Shown: positions 1 to 6,416 of the stretch, one piece after another | Layout: each line of letters begins with the position of its first letter | Numbering within the stretch: the stretch's first letter is position 1 | Assembly: GCA_013335425.1 (NCBI GenBank) | Contig: JAAXVQ010000121.1 | Coordinates: forward strand, 1 to 6,416 | Source: Candidatus Firestoneibacteriota bacterium | GTDB lineage: Bacteria; Oederibacteriota; JAAXVQ01 | Reading direction: 5' to 3' | DNA length: 6,416 nt | Program-made: the position numbers and the translations under genes | The notes under the pieces: model-generated | What the model was told of the DNA's origin: nothing | The model's input: only the letters and a program-made list of their open reading frames with translations | Databases searched by the model: none

Positions 1-512
1 GTAAAAGCCGCCAACGCCGAACCCATTGCCTGCCCCCGAAAAAGCGCCGTTTCCGCCGCGATCGCCCCCACGGAAGCGAGCACCGAAACCGCGCCCACCA
101 TGCCCATCACCCGGGCGGAAGTTTTTCTTCGTGCCTGCGCCCAGGCCACCAAAGCTGCCGGGATCAGCGCCATATTGATCACGTTGGCGCCCAAGGTCGA
201 GAGCGCCCCGTCGTGCAGGCCGACGGCCTGCAGCAGGAGCACCATGGCCATGGTCAGCGCGCCCAATCCCGGACCCGCCAGCGCGGCCAACAGCACGCCG
301 CCCACGAAATGCGCGCTGGAAAAAGGCATGACCGGGACATTTATCATTTGAGCTCCGAAAATCAGGGTCCCCAGAGCCGCGGCTTTGAGCACCCGCGAGC
401 CGGTCAAGCCGGATTGTTTAAGCGTCACCCAAGCCGTACCCAAACCCGCGGCCGCCAAACCTGCCGAGCAGACTGCGCACGCGGGTGTGATCGCGCCATT
501 GCCCAAATGCAT
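1..512 (-). CDS. cbiM: CbiM/NikM-type cobalt/nickel ECF transporter permease, 5' part only (3' end outside window)
   Basis: This is the substrate-binding membrane permease (S component) of an energy-coupling-factor importer, expected to bring Co2+ or Ni2+ across the inner membrane with a CbiQ-type transmembrane protein and CbiO-type ATPase. I translated it by hand from the ATG at 510-512: 170 codons are open to the edge with no stop. The protein starts MHLGNGAITP, the N-terminal Met-His signature of the family; in characterised NikM/CbiM the metal is held by Met1, His2 and a His near residue 67. Here His68 lies in SSAHFVGG, so the site looks intact. Other family motifs are AQMINVPV (54-61) and LGANVINM (107-114). 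Hydrophobic segments lie near 9-30, 41-58, 67-99, 107-126 and 135-157. A GGGAGGT Shine-Dalgarno (518-524) sits five bases before the start. Family members are about 200-230 residues, so most of the gene is present. Co versus Ni cannot be decided here. A CxxC (Cys12, Cys15) near the N terminus is unexplained. Confidence 0.88.
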   Translation of the reverse strand, partial: MHLGNGAITPACAVCSAGLAAAGLGTAWVTLKQSGLTGSRVLKAAALGTLIFGAQMINVPVMPFSSAHFVGGVLLAALAGPGLGALTMAMVLLLQAVGLHDGALSTLGANVINMALIPAALVAWAQARRKTSARVMGMVGAVSVLASVGAIAAETALFRGQAMGSALAAF

Positions 513-609
513 GCCATACCTCCCAAAATTTCTTTTTAATGTCCGGCACCATGCTAGCGCATTCCGGTGTCTCGGTCCACTCTAAAGATGCACCGCCTTG
601 ACCGCTTCC
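513..609 (-). other. Antiporter-cbiM intergenic gap with weak hairpin
   Basis: These 97 bases separate the antiporter stop from cbiM. Read on the minus strand they hold an imperfect hairpin at 547-569: CACC, a three-base bulge, ATGC, loop GCTA, GCAT, GGTG. An A-rich run (not a U-run) and then the cbiM Shine-Dalgarno follow. The lack of a U-tract argues against an intrinsic terminator. The gap is too short for a complete cobalamin riboswitch, and I see no NikR-like inverted repeat. Read-through from the antiporter into cbiM is therefore possible. Confidence 0.5.
551..579 (-). promoter_or_regulatory. Weak candidate sigma70 promoter for cbiM
   Basis: On the minus strand, TGGACC (574-579) and TAGCAT (551-556) are separated by 17 bases. 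Each matches four of six consensus positions. The predicted start would leave a leader of about 30 bases before cbiM. The -10 box overlaps the weak hairpin. Matches this poor occur often by chance, so this is only a candidate. Confidence 0.2.
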
Positions 610-2100
610 CTAGGCTTCTTCCGTTTTCGGTTCGGATTTCTTATGACGCCCGATGATGGCTTGCAGGGCGGCCAAATCCTTTTTGTTGGCCAGCACCAGC
701 AGCACTTCCCCGCCTTCCAGCACCGTGGTGCCGTTGGGAATGACGAACCCTTCCCCTTTGGAAATCAGCACCACCAAGCAGTCCTTGGGGATGCCGATTT
801 CAAAGATGCGTTTGCCCACCACCTCGGCCGAATACGGCACCAGCACGTCCACGATGTCGGCGTCAATGCCCTCGACCTCGTCGAGTTCAATGGGGAACGC
901 CCCCTTGGCGTTCAAGGGCGCGTCCACCTTGAGCCGACGCGCCACCCACGGAAAGGTCGTGCCCTGGATGAGTACCGACGTCACGACAATAAAAAACACC
1001 AATTGAAACATGATCTCAGACCGGGGAACGCCCGCGAGCATGGGGAAGGTCGCCAGCACAATCGGCGCCGCGCCGCGCAGACCCAGCCAGGCGATCAGGG
1101 ACTTTTCCCGGAAAGTAAAAAATCGGGTGGGCAGGGCGAGCCAAACCGAAACCGGACGGGCCACGAAAATCAGAAACAGAGAGAGAAGAAGACCTACGCC
1201 CATATACGGCAGTAAGTGAGCCGGATCCAGCATCAGTCCCAAAGTCAGAAACATGGCGATCTGCATGAGCCAGGCCAAGCCCTCATGGAAGCGTTTGAGG
1301 GTGCGCTTGTGCAAAAACCGGCTGTTCCCCAGGACCAAAGCCGCCAAGTAAACGGCCAAAAATCCGTTGCCGTGCACCGCGGCCGTAGCCGCATAGGTCA
1401 AACCCACCAGGGCCGTGGTCAACACCGGGTAGAGGCCTTCGTACTCCAGTTTGATGCGGTTGATGATCCAGAGCATCACCCGGGGCATGAGCAGCCCCAT
1501 GGCGGCGCCGACGCCCATGTCCCATAAGAAATACGGCACCAAGCGGAACAAATTTTTGTCCGGCGAATTGATGATGCTGATGATGCCCACGGTCAAAAAC
1601 ACCGCCATGGGGTCGTTGCTGCCTGACTCAAATTCCAGAACCGGACGCAAGTTTCCTTTAAGTCCGATCCGGCGCGAACGCAAAACTGAAAAAACCGCGG
1701 CTGCGTCCGTGCAGGAAACAATCGCGCCCAAAAGCAACCCTTCCAACCAAGTCCAATGCAGCACCCAGGCGGCGAATCCGCCGATCAGCACGGCGGTGGC
1801 CAGCACGCCGAGGGTGGCCAAGGACGCGCCCCGCAAAACAATGGGCTTTACGTCGCCCCAACGCGTATCCAAACCGCCGGAAAAAATGATGAAAATAAGG
1901 GCGACGATGCCCAGGGATTTGGCGGCGAGGGGATCGTGGAAATGGATCCCTCCCAGGCCTTCCCAACCCGCGGCCATGCCGACGGCTAAAAACAGCAGCA
2001 AGGCGGGAATGCCGAACTTGCCTGAGGCTTTACTGGTAAAAACGCTGACCAACAACAGGACGGCTGCGGTTAATATCAGGTATTCAATGGAAAAACGCAT
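610..2100 (-). CDS. nhaP2: K+/H+ antiporter, NhaP2/CvrA type (CPA1), with C-terminal RCK_C domain
   Basis: This is an inner-membrane cation/proton antiporter of 496 residues. The closest type I recognise is E. coli NhaP2 (CvrA), which exchanges cytoplasmic K+ for H+ and helps with K+ homeostasis under osmotic or pH stress. Residues 1-390 form the exchanger domain with about a dozen hydrophobic helices. Family motifs are STDAAAVFS-like CTDAAAVFSVL (130-140, Asp132), ESGSNDPMAVFLT (158-170, with the Asn162-Asp163 pair expected at the ion site), EGLYPVL (221-227), GLAWLMQIAMFL (274-285) and LRGAAPIVLA (341-350). Residues about 405-487 resemble an RCK_C/TrkA-C regulatory domain, including IFEIGIPKDCLVVLISKGEG and GGEVLLVLANKKDL. 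E. coli NhaP2 is longer (about 578 residues) and has a CorC/HlyC-type domain after RCK_C; this protein stops before it, with a charged tail. The start is supported by AGGGAG at 2106-2111, five bases upstream. It seems to have its own promoter. The transported ion (K+ versus Na+) is inferred from family only. Confidence 0.92.
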   Translation of the reverse strand: MRFSIEYLILTAAVLLLVSVFTSKASGKFGIPALLLFLAVGMAAGWEGLGGIHFHDPLAAKSLGIVALIFIIFSGGLDTRWGDVKPIVLRGASLATLGVLATAVLIGGFAAWVLHWTWLEGLLLGAIVSCTDAAAVFSVLRSRRIGLKGNLRPVLEFESGSNDPMAVFLTVGIISIINSPDKNLFRLVPYFLWDMGVGAAMGLLMPRVMLWIINRIKLEYEGLYPVLTTALVGLTYAATAAVHGNGFLAVYLAALVLGNSRFLHKRTLKRFHEGLAWLMQIAMFLTLGLMLDPAHLLPYMGVGLLLSLFLIFVARPVSVWLALPTRFFTFREKSLIAWLGLRGAAPIVLATFPMLAGVPRSEIMFQLVFFIVVTSVLIQGTTFPWVARRLKVDAPLNAKGAFPIELDEVEGIDADIVDVLVPYSAEVVGKRIFEIGIPKDCLVVLISKGEGFVIPNGTTVLEGGEVLLVLANKKDLAALQAIIGRHKKSEPKTEEA

Positions 2101-2105
2101 GCACG

Positions 2106-2111
2106 CTCCCT
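2106..2111 (-). promoter_or_regulatory. Shine-Dalgarno site of the antiporter
   Basis: AGGGAG on the minus strand lies five bases before the ATG at 2098-2100. It supports the annotated start, which also begins directly with the first hydrophobic helix of the antiporter. Confidence 0.7.
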
Positions 2112-2125
2112 GGAATTAAAAACCG

Positions 2126-2148
2126 CCGAAAACAAACCCGAAAAACAA
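2126..2148 (-). repeat. Short imperfect tandem repeat near the predicted antiporter transcription start
   Basis: On the plus strand, CCGAAAACAAA (2126-2136) is followed 12 bases on by CCGAAAAACAA (2138-2148). The two copies differ by one A in the run. Spacing is near one helical turn, and the pair covers the expected transcription start and the edge of the -10 box. This could be a protein-binding site or just an A-rich untranslated leader. Confidence 0.35.
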
Positions 2149-2177
2149 TTATCCGGAGAGTAGGGCGTGTTTGTCAA
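2148..2177 (-). promoter_or_regulatory. Sigma70-like promoter of the antiporter gene
   Basis: On the minus strand a perfect TTGACA (2172-2177) is followed after 18 bases by GATAAT (2148-2153), five of six matches to TATAAT. The predicted start near 2141 leaves a leader of about 40 bases to the antiporter ATG. The TGA inside the -35 box (2174-2176) is the stop codon of the upstream receiver gene, so promoter and gene end overlap. This would uncouple antiporter expression from the kinase/receiver operon. No transcript data are available. Confidence 0.65.
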
Positions 2178-2572
2178 TTAATTAACTCCATTTCCCGTAA
2201 TTCCTCCAATAATTTTTTAATGTCCAGGGGTTTGGCCAGGTAATCGTCGCACAACAAACCGCGGTAGACGCCGACAATATTGCTGGCGCTGTCAAGCGCG
2301 GTGATCACGATGATCTTGGAAGCTTCGCCGGACAAACTGGCCGCTTCCTGCTCCATCTCCCGAATAAGTTTGAGTGCGGTCTGCCCGTCCATCTCCGGCA
2401 TCATGATGTCCAGGCAGATCAGGTCGAACGGTTCGTCGTTGTCCAAGGCGACGCGCACAGCCTCCACGCCCTCTTTGCCGTTTTCTGCCGTTTCCACCGG
2501 ACCATAAGGTTTCAAACTCTCCTGCAGCAGCAGACGACTGACAAAATCGTCTTCTACAATTAAGGTTTTCAT
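2174..2572 (-). CDS. Stand-alone response regulator receiver (CheY-like) protein
   Basis: This 132-residue cytoplasmic protein is a single receiver domain with no output domain. It accepts a phosphoryl group from a histidine on a kinase or HPt domain. The required residues are all present: acidic cluster Glu7-Asp8-Asp9, phospho-acceptor Asp55 in LICLDIMMPEMDG, Thr91 in VITALD and Lys114 in YLAKPLD. The alpha3-beta4 connection (REMEQEAASLSGEASK) is longer than in CheY. The region before the lysine reads YRGLLCDDYLAKP, where many receivers have a GADDYLTKP-like sequence. The start at 2570-2572 has an AGGAGG Shine-Dalgarno (2578-2583), five bases away, inside the 15-base gap after the kinase stop. 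Co-transcription with the kinase is therefore very likely, and the kinase HPt domain is the obvious phosphodonor. Whether it acts by binding a partner protein, as a phosphate sink or by reverse transfer cannot be told from sequence. Its stop codon overlaps the -35 box of the antiporter promoter. Confidence 0.93.
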   Translation of the reverse strand: MKTLIVEDDFVSRLLLQESLKPYGPVETAENGKEGVEAVRVALDNDEPFDLICLDIMMPEMDGQTALKLIREMEQEAASLSGEASKIIVITALDSASNIVGVYRGLLCDDYLAKPLDIKKLLEELREMELIN

Positions 2573-2577
2573 AAGCG

Positions 2578-2583
2578 CCTCCT
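2578..2583 (-). promoter_or_regulatory. Shine-Dalgarno site of the receiver gene
   Basis: AGGAGG on the minus strand lies four bases after the kinase stop codon (2588-2590) and five bases before the receiver ATG. Its position within the 15-base gap fixes the receiver start and points to translational coupling or close co-expression with the kinase. Confidence 0.8.
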
Positions 2584-2587
2584 CATT

Positions 2588-5500
2588 CTACAAATTTCCG
2601 CCCTCGGCAGAAATCACGCCGGGTTGCCTCCACCTCTGCAAATGCTCTTGCATGGCCGCTTCCAAGATTAAAAAGGCCTGTTCCAAAAACGGCAGCCGAG
2701 TCAAAACCGCGCCCATATCTCCCCGCCGGGCCGCTATTTCCATTTGAGCCGCTATGCCGCTTAACCCCTTCCCGCCCAGCGTGAGGGAGGCGGACTTGAT
2801 GGTATGGCTTTCGCGCTGCAGAACGGCCATGTCTTTTTTCTCCAGAGCGGCTTTCAGGGCTCCCAATCTGCGGGGAATATCCTGCAAGAATCCCGCTATC
2901 ACCCGCGCCGCCAACGCCTCGTTGCCCAAAATGCGGTTCATCAGATCTCCCACATCAAACACCGACAGCTCCGTCACTTCGGCTTCCCGGGCGGAAACGC
3001 ACGCCGCCTCAGGAAGAACCGGCAAGGGGGCTGCCCCTATTTCCGTCGGAAGCCACTTCATGATGACTGCAGCCAGGGCTACCGGATCAATCGGTTTGGA
3101 AATATAATCGTTCATACCCGCGGCCAGGCACATTTCTCGGTCCCCAGGCAGGGCGTTGGCCGTGAGTGCGATAATGGGAATCTGAGGATTGAGGGCCCGG
3201 GAATGCGGTTGTCGGATATGCGCGGTGGCATCCAAGCCGTCCATTTCGGGCATCTGCACATCCATCATGAGCAAATCATAAGGGATTGTTTCCAAGGCAC
3301 GCAGGGCTTCGGCGCCGTTGGCTACCGCGTCGACGCTCAAATTCATTTTCTTCAACAACTCAACGGCCACCTGCTGATTGGAAACATTGTCCTCGGCCAG
3401 CAAAATACGCCGCACCCCCCGCTGTTGTCCGCGCACCGCCGGCACCTTATCCGCCGGCGTACGAGGAACAGATCGCGGGCGCCCCGTTACCAAGGCGACC
3501 AAGCATTGCCTGAGCTCCGCTTGCCGGATCGGTTTAAACAAGCAGGTAATCCAACCGGCTTCCGCCAAACCGGCCGCCTCCGGCTGAGCATAGCGGGAGG
3601 GCATCAAAATTATCCGGGTTGGCTCGAGATCTTTATCCGCATGAATGCAGCGGGCCAGTTTCAGACCGTCCATACCCGGCATACGCATATCGAGAATCGC
3701 GCCCAAGAACGGATGCCCTGATTGCTGGGCCCGACAGAGCGCGTCCAAGGCCCCCGGCGCATCCGCCGCTTCGGTGACGGCTATGCCCCACCGCTTGAGC
3801 TCCGTCCCCAAAAAAGCGCGCTGCGCGGCATTATCATCCACCAACAGCAGGGATAAGCCTTGAAATTCAGCGGGCAGCAGGGGTATGGGACGGTGGTCGT
3901 TCTGTTTGGCCAAACAAACGGTAAACCAAAACTCCGAACCTTTACCTTTTTCGCTGATGACATCAATTTTCCCGCCCATCATTTCCACCAACTGCTTGCA
4001 GATGGCCAAGCCCAACCCGGTGCCGCCGTACTTGCGCGTGGTGGAGCCGTCGGCCTGAGTAAACTTGTGAAATAGACTTTCCCGTTTATCCATCGCGAAG
4101 CCGATGCCCGTGTCCCTGACGGAAAAACGCAGAACGACGGTTTCCGCATTTTCCGATTCCACGCTGACTTGGAGGACGATTTCCCCCACCGGCGTAAACT
4201 TCAAGGCATTGCCCACCAGGTTGATCAGCACCTGACGCAAACGCCCGGCATCGCCGCGGAGATTAACCGGCACCTCCGGTCCCACCGCGCAAATGAATTC
4301 CAGCCCCTTGTCCTGAATCTTCACACCCATCAAGTCGGCAAAATCGTCCAAGAGGGAGCGCAAGTCAAACTCCATGATTTCCAACTTCAATTTCCCGGCT
4401 TCAATTTTGGAAAAATCCAAAATATCATTGATGATGGTCAATAGCGCTTCTCCGCTGTTGCGCACGATCTCGGCATAGCGCCGCTGGTCTTCGTCCAAAC
4501 GGGTGTCCAACAGCAATCCCGTCATGCCGATCACGCCGTTCATGGGCGTGCGGATCTCATGGCTCATGTTGGCCAAAAACTCGCTTTTGGCCCGGTTGGC
4601 CACCTCGGCCTTTTCCGCCATTTCATTGGCCAAAAGCGTGGAGGCCTGCAATTGCAGGTTGCTCTCCCGCAACGCTTCCTCGGCGCGTTTGCGTATGAGC
4701 GCCTCGCCGATATGCGCGGTGAGGTCTTCCAACTGAGCGATGGCCGCCGGTGAAAAGCGGTCTTTGCGCCGGTCATTGAGTTGCAGCAGGCCGACGATTT
4801 GGTTTTGAGCACGGATGGGCACCAAAGCCACGGAGGCATAACCCGCGAGTATGCAACGGTTGCGCGGATGCCGGCGCGGATCCTGCTCGGGGGGAAGCTC
4901 CAGCAACGGCAAGGAATTGTTGACCCAAAAACTGCCGTGGCGTGTGAAAAACGGGTGTCCTTGTTCGGACTTGCCGGAGATAACCAAGCCGCAGGTACAT
5001 TCCAAAACCGCATTGCCTTGCGGATCACGGCAGCCCAGACCGTTGCTGCCGCGCTCGAGCAAGGTGTTTTCCGTGGCTAAAAAGTCATCGGCAAAACCGG
5101 ATTGTACAAAGTAAGGAAAATCGTCTTTATCTTTAAGACGCACGGCTACGGCATCCAAGCCGGTTCTTCCCTTCAATACCTCAATAACCTGTTGCAGCCA
5201 GCTTGACAAGACCCCCGATTCATTGAGCGCCTGAAGTATTTCGTTGCTCATTTCCCGATAGGCTTCGGTTTGTTTGCGTTCACTGATGTTGCCCAGGGTG
5301 CCCACCATCCGCAATCCTTGGCCGCGGTCATTCTGTTCTATGACCTTGCCGCGGGCCAAGTACCATATCCATTCCCCCTCGCCCCGCCTCATGCGCAACT
5401 CCAGTTCTAAATTCTCAGCCGTATCCAGGCTCTTCTGCAACGCCGTCTCGGCTTGGCGGACATCATCCGGATGGACCTGCTGCAGCCAAGAAGCATAGGT

Positions 5501-6403
5501 CATGATAAACTCGTTCTCTTCCTTTCCGAGCAAGCGGTAATAAAGAATGCTGAAAAGCCGGTTCCCCCCCGGAAATTGCCAGTCCCACAGGCCGTCGTTT
5601 AAGGTGGCCAGGGTCAAGGCATACCGTGTTTCTTGGGTGCGCAAGGACTGTTCCACCTGCAAATGCCGGGAACGTTCCACAAAAGTATGCAACCATTTTC
5701 CCTGGCCGTTAAAGCGGATGCTCTTGACCGACAATTGGATTTTCAGTTCGTTGCCGTTCTGTTGCCGCAATACTCGGTCAACCGTTTCCGCCTGCATAGG
5801 GTCGTCCGGCTTTTGGTCCGGGTCGGCGGGCGCGAAAAATTCGTCCACCACTTGCCCCAAGATCCGGTCCTCGGGTTTGCCTACCAGCATGGAGGCGGCC
5901 GTATTGACATTTTCAATTTTTCGGCTCGCAGGGTCCACAATGAAAACACCGCTGAAACTGTCCAACAGTTCCTGCTGCAAAATAGCCGCATCCCGCCGCA
6001 CCAACTCCGCTTGCCGACGCCCGGAGATCGTCTCGCGCATATCCTGGGCACTGAGAACAACGCCCGTTATGTTTTGATCTGCGTCTCGCAAAGCCGTCGC
6101 GCACGCGCCGAGCATGATGGCTTGATTATCCCGGGTGAGCGCCGAAAACATGGACATTTCCATTTTCAGACTGCCGAACGCCTTGGCCAACAATTCGACC
6201 ACCCGCACCCGCTCCGCCACCGGCAAACAAACCTCGATGAAATCCAAGCCGATTGCTTGGCTGGGGTCGAGCCCCAGTACTTTCCCGGCCGCGGGATTAA
6301 GGCGTAGAATTCGATGATCCAAATCCAGCACGATCAGCAGCGTGCCGACTGCCGCAATTATATTTTCCGACAAATCATCTAAAATCCGCCCTGTGGGTGA
6401 CAT
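2588..6403 (-). CDS. Cytoplasmic hybrid sensor histidine kinase: PAS-PAS-PAS-GAF-HisKA-HATPase-REC-REC-HPt
   Basis: This 1271-residue multi-step phosphorelay kinase has no signal peptide or convincing membrane helix, so it should sense an intracellular cue. Domains: PAS about 8-125; PAS about 140-248; PAS_3 fold about 258-378, ending [13 protein letters not shown] about 405-570; coiled linker about 566-605; HisKA with His615 in [16 protein letters not shown]; HATPase_c about 715-832 with N-box Asn728/Asn732, DTGIG (764-768) and GGTGLGL (793-799); REC1 about 851-970 with Asp856-Asp857, Asp905 and Lys957; REC2 about 999-1115 with Glu1004-Asp1005, Asp1048, Thr1081 and Lys1103; HPt about 1148-1250 with His1200 in [12 protein letters not shown]2 has every catalytic residue. 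REC1 has Pro935 where Thr/Ser is usual. The kinase therefore has the parts for a His615-Asp1048-His1200 relay, as in BarA/ArcB-type kinases. The GAF has clustered cysteines (458, 469, 471, 517). The start has GGGAGC at 6411-6416, seven bases upstream; its promoter lies outside the window. The receiver gene follows after 15 bases. The ligand is unknown. Confidence 0.95.
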   Translation of the reverse strand: MSPTGRILDDLSENIIAAVGTLLIVLDLDHRILRLNPAAGKVLGLDPSQAIGLDFIEVCLPVAERVRVVELLAKAFGSLKMEMSMFSALTRDNQAIMLGACATALRDADQNITGVVLSAQDMRETISGRRQAELVRRDAAILQQELLDSFSGVFIVDPASRKIENVNTAASMLVGKPEDRILGQVVDEFFAPADPDQKPDDPMQAETVDRVLRQQNGNELKIQLSVKSIRFNGQGKWLHTFVERSRHLQVEQSLRTQETRYALTLATLNDGLWDWQFPGGNRLFSILYYRLLGKEENEFIMTYASWLQQVHPDDVRQAETALQKSLDTAENLELELRMRRGEGEWIWYLARGKVIEQNDRGQGLRMVGTLGNISERKQTEAYREMSNEILQALNESGVLSSWLQQVIEVLKGRTGLDAVAVRLKDKDDFPYFVQSGFADDFLATENTLLERGSNGLGCRDPQGNAVLECTCGLVISGKSEQGHPFFTRHGSFWVNNSLPLLELPPEQDPRRHPRNRCILAGYASVALVPIRAQNQIVGLLQLNDRRKDRFSPAAIAQLEDLTAHIGEALIRKRAEEALRESNLQLQASTLLANEMAEKAEVANRAKSEFLANMSHEIRTPMNGVIGMTGLLLDTRLDEDQRRYAEIVRNSGEALLTIINDILDFSKIEAGKLKLEIMEFDLRSLLDDFADLMGVKIQDKGLEFICAVGPEVPVNLRGDAGRLRQVLINLVGNALKFTPVGEIVLQVSVESENAETVVLRFSVRDTGIGFAMDKRESLFHKFTQADGSTTRKYGGTGLGLAICKQLVEMMGGKIDVISEKGKGSEFWFTVCLAKQNDHRPIPLLPAEFQGLSLLLVDDNAAQRAFLGTELKRWGIAVTEAADAPGALDALCRAQQSGHPFLGAILDMRMPGMDGLKLARCIHADKDLEPTRIILMPSRYAQPEAAGLAEAGWITCLFKPIRQAELRQCLVALVTGRPRSVPRTPADKVPAVRGQQRGVRRILLAEDNVSNQQVAVELLKKMNLSVDAVANGAEALRALETIPYDLLMMDVQMPEMDGLDATAHIRQPHSRALNPQIPIIALTANALPGDREMCLAAGMNDYISKPIDPVALAAVIMKWLPTEIGAAPLPVLPEAACVSAREAEVTELSVFDVGDLMNRILGNEALAARVIAGFLQDIPRRLGALKAALEKKDMAVLQRESHTIKSASLTLGGKGLSGIAAQMEIAARRGDMGAVLTRLPFLEQAFLILEAAMQEHLQRWRQPGVISAEGGNL

Positions 6404-6410
6404 CTGTTTT

Positions 6411-6416
6411 GCTCCC
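6411..6416 (-). promoter_or_regulatory. Shine-Dalgarno site of the hybrid kinase
   Basis: GGGAGC on the minus strand lies seven bases before the ATG at 6401-6403, at the extreme right edge of the window. It supports the first ATG as the true start, so the N-terminal PAS domain is complete. The promoter and any upstream operon members are not visible. Confidence 0.6.

Noticed and set aside
100..539. Two overlapping plus-strand open frames
   Set aside because: They are opposite cbiM, whose minus-strand translation carries clear family motifs, a good ribosome site and no stop to the window edge.
513..609. Cobalamin riboswitch or intrinsic terminator before cbiM
   Set aside because: The gap is too short for a full cobalamin riboswitch and I see no B12-box-like core. 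The hairpin at 547-569 is short and bulged and is followed by an A-rich run on the transcribed strand, not a U-tract.
598..1215. 205-codon open frame on the plus strand
   Set aside because: It lies opposite the antiporter gene. Its translation is rich in His, Arg, Gln and Gly without any fold-like pattern, as expected of the complement of a GC-rich gene, and no family motif is visible.
1566..1590. GATGATG-type low-complexity run
   Set aside because: It encodes Ile-Ile-Ser-Ile-Ile in a membrane helix of the antiporter and is explained by codon use, not by a repeat element.
1451..2119. 222-codon open frame on the plus strand
   Set aside because: It is antisense to the antiporter N-terminal half; the translation is low in hydrophobic blocks and rich in Ser, Pro, Lys and Thr, with no recognisable motif.
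2101..2173. Intrinsic terminator after the receiver gene
   Set aside because: T-runs exist on the minus strand, but the only stem I can draw before them is a 3-4 base pair CCG/CGG with a long loop, too weak to call.
2804..3721. 305-codon open frame on the plus strand, the longest antisense frame
   Set aside because: It lies opposite REC1, REC2 and HPt, whose motifs are clear on the minus strand. The antisense translation is His/Arg/Gln/Gly-rich and shows no domain.
5633..6307. 224-codon open frame on the plus strand
   Set aside because: It is antisense to the first two PAS domains of the kinase; composition is typical of a shadow frame.
6340..6403. Possible N-terminal membrane segment in the kinase (residues about 12-27)
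   Set aside because: The hydrophobic stretch is short, contains charged residues close by, and fits the first strands of a PAS domain rather than a membrane helix.

Overview
The window carries four protein genes, all read from the minus strand. In transcription order (right to left) they are a very large cytoplasmic hybrid sensor histidine kinase (2588-6403), a stand-alone CheY-like receiver protein (2174-2572), a K+/H+ antiporter of the NhaP2/CvrA type (610-2100), and the first 170 codons of a CbiM/NikM-type cobalt/nickel transport permease that runs off the left edge (1-512). There are no tRNA or rRNA genes, no insertion sequence, no CRISPR array and no obvious transferred segment. Coding density is very high; the only non-coding stretches are 15, 73 and 97 bases long.

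The sequence looks bacterial: good Shine-Dalgarno sites precede all four starts, a sigma70-like promoter is visible, and base composition is moderately GC-rich with GC-rich third positions. From memory, multi-PAS/GAF hybrid kinases, the compact lone receiver and the MHLGNGAITP form of CbiM are common in environmental Gram-negative lineages such as Desulfobacterota and the PVC/Omnitrophota groups. Nothing here fixes the phylum, so this is a weak inference.

Right part (2174-6403): the kinase and the lone receiver are separated by 15 bases, and the receiver's Shine-Dalgarno lies inside that gap, so they are very probably one operon. The kinase contains three PAS domains, one GAF domain with clustered cysteines, HisKA, HATPase_c, two receivers and an HPt domain. 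That is a complete His-Asp-His relay in one soluble chain. The lone receiver has no output domain and is the natural candidate for the last phosphoryl acceptor, or for a competing sink. No DNA-binding output regulator is visible.

Middle part (610-2173): the antiporter probably has its own promoter. Its TTGACA -35 box overlaps the stop codon of the receiver gene, so ion-transport and signalling genes can be transcribed separately although they are adjacent and codirectional.

Left part (1-609): after a 97-base gap with a weak hairpin and at best a weak promoter, cbiM begins. Its partner genes (cbiN/nikN, cbiQ, cbiO or equivalents) would lie beyond the left edge.

I see no wholly new system. 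The most interesting points are the cysteine-rich GAF sensor, the altered switch residue in the first receiver, and the full relay ending beside an output-less receiver.
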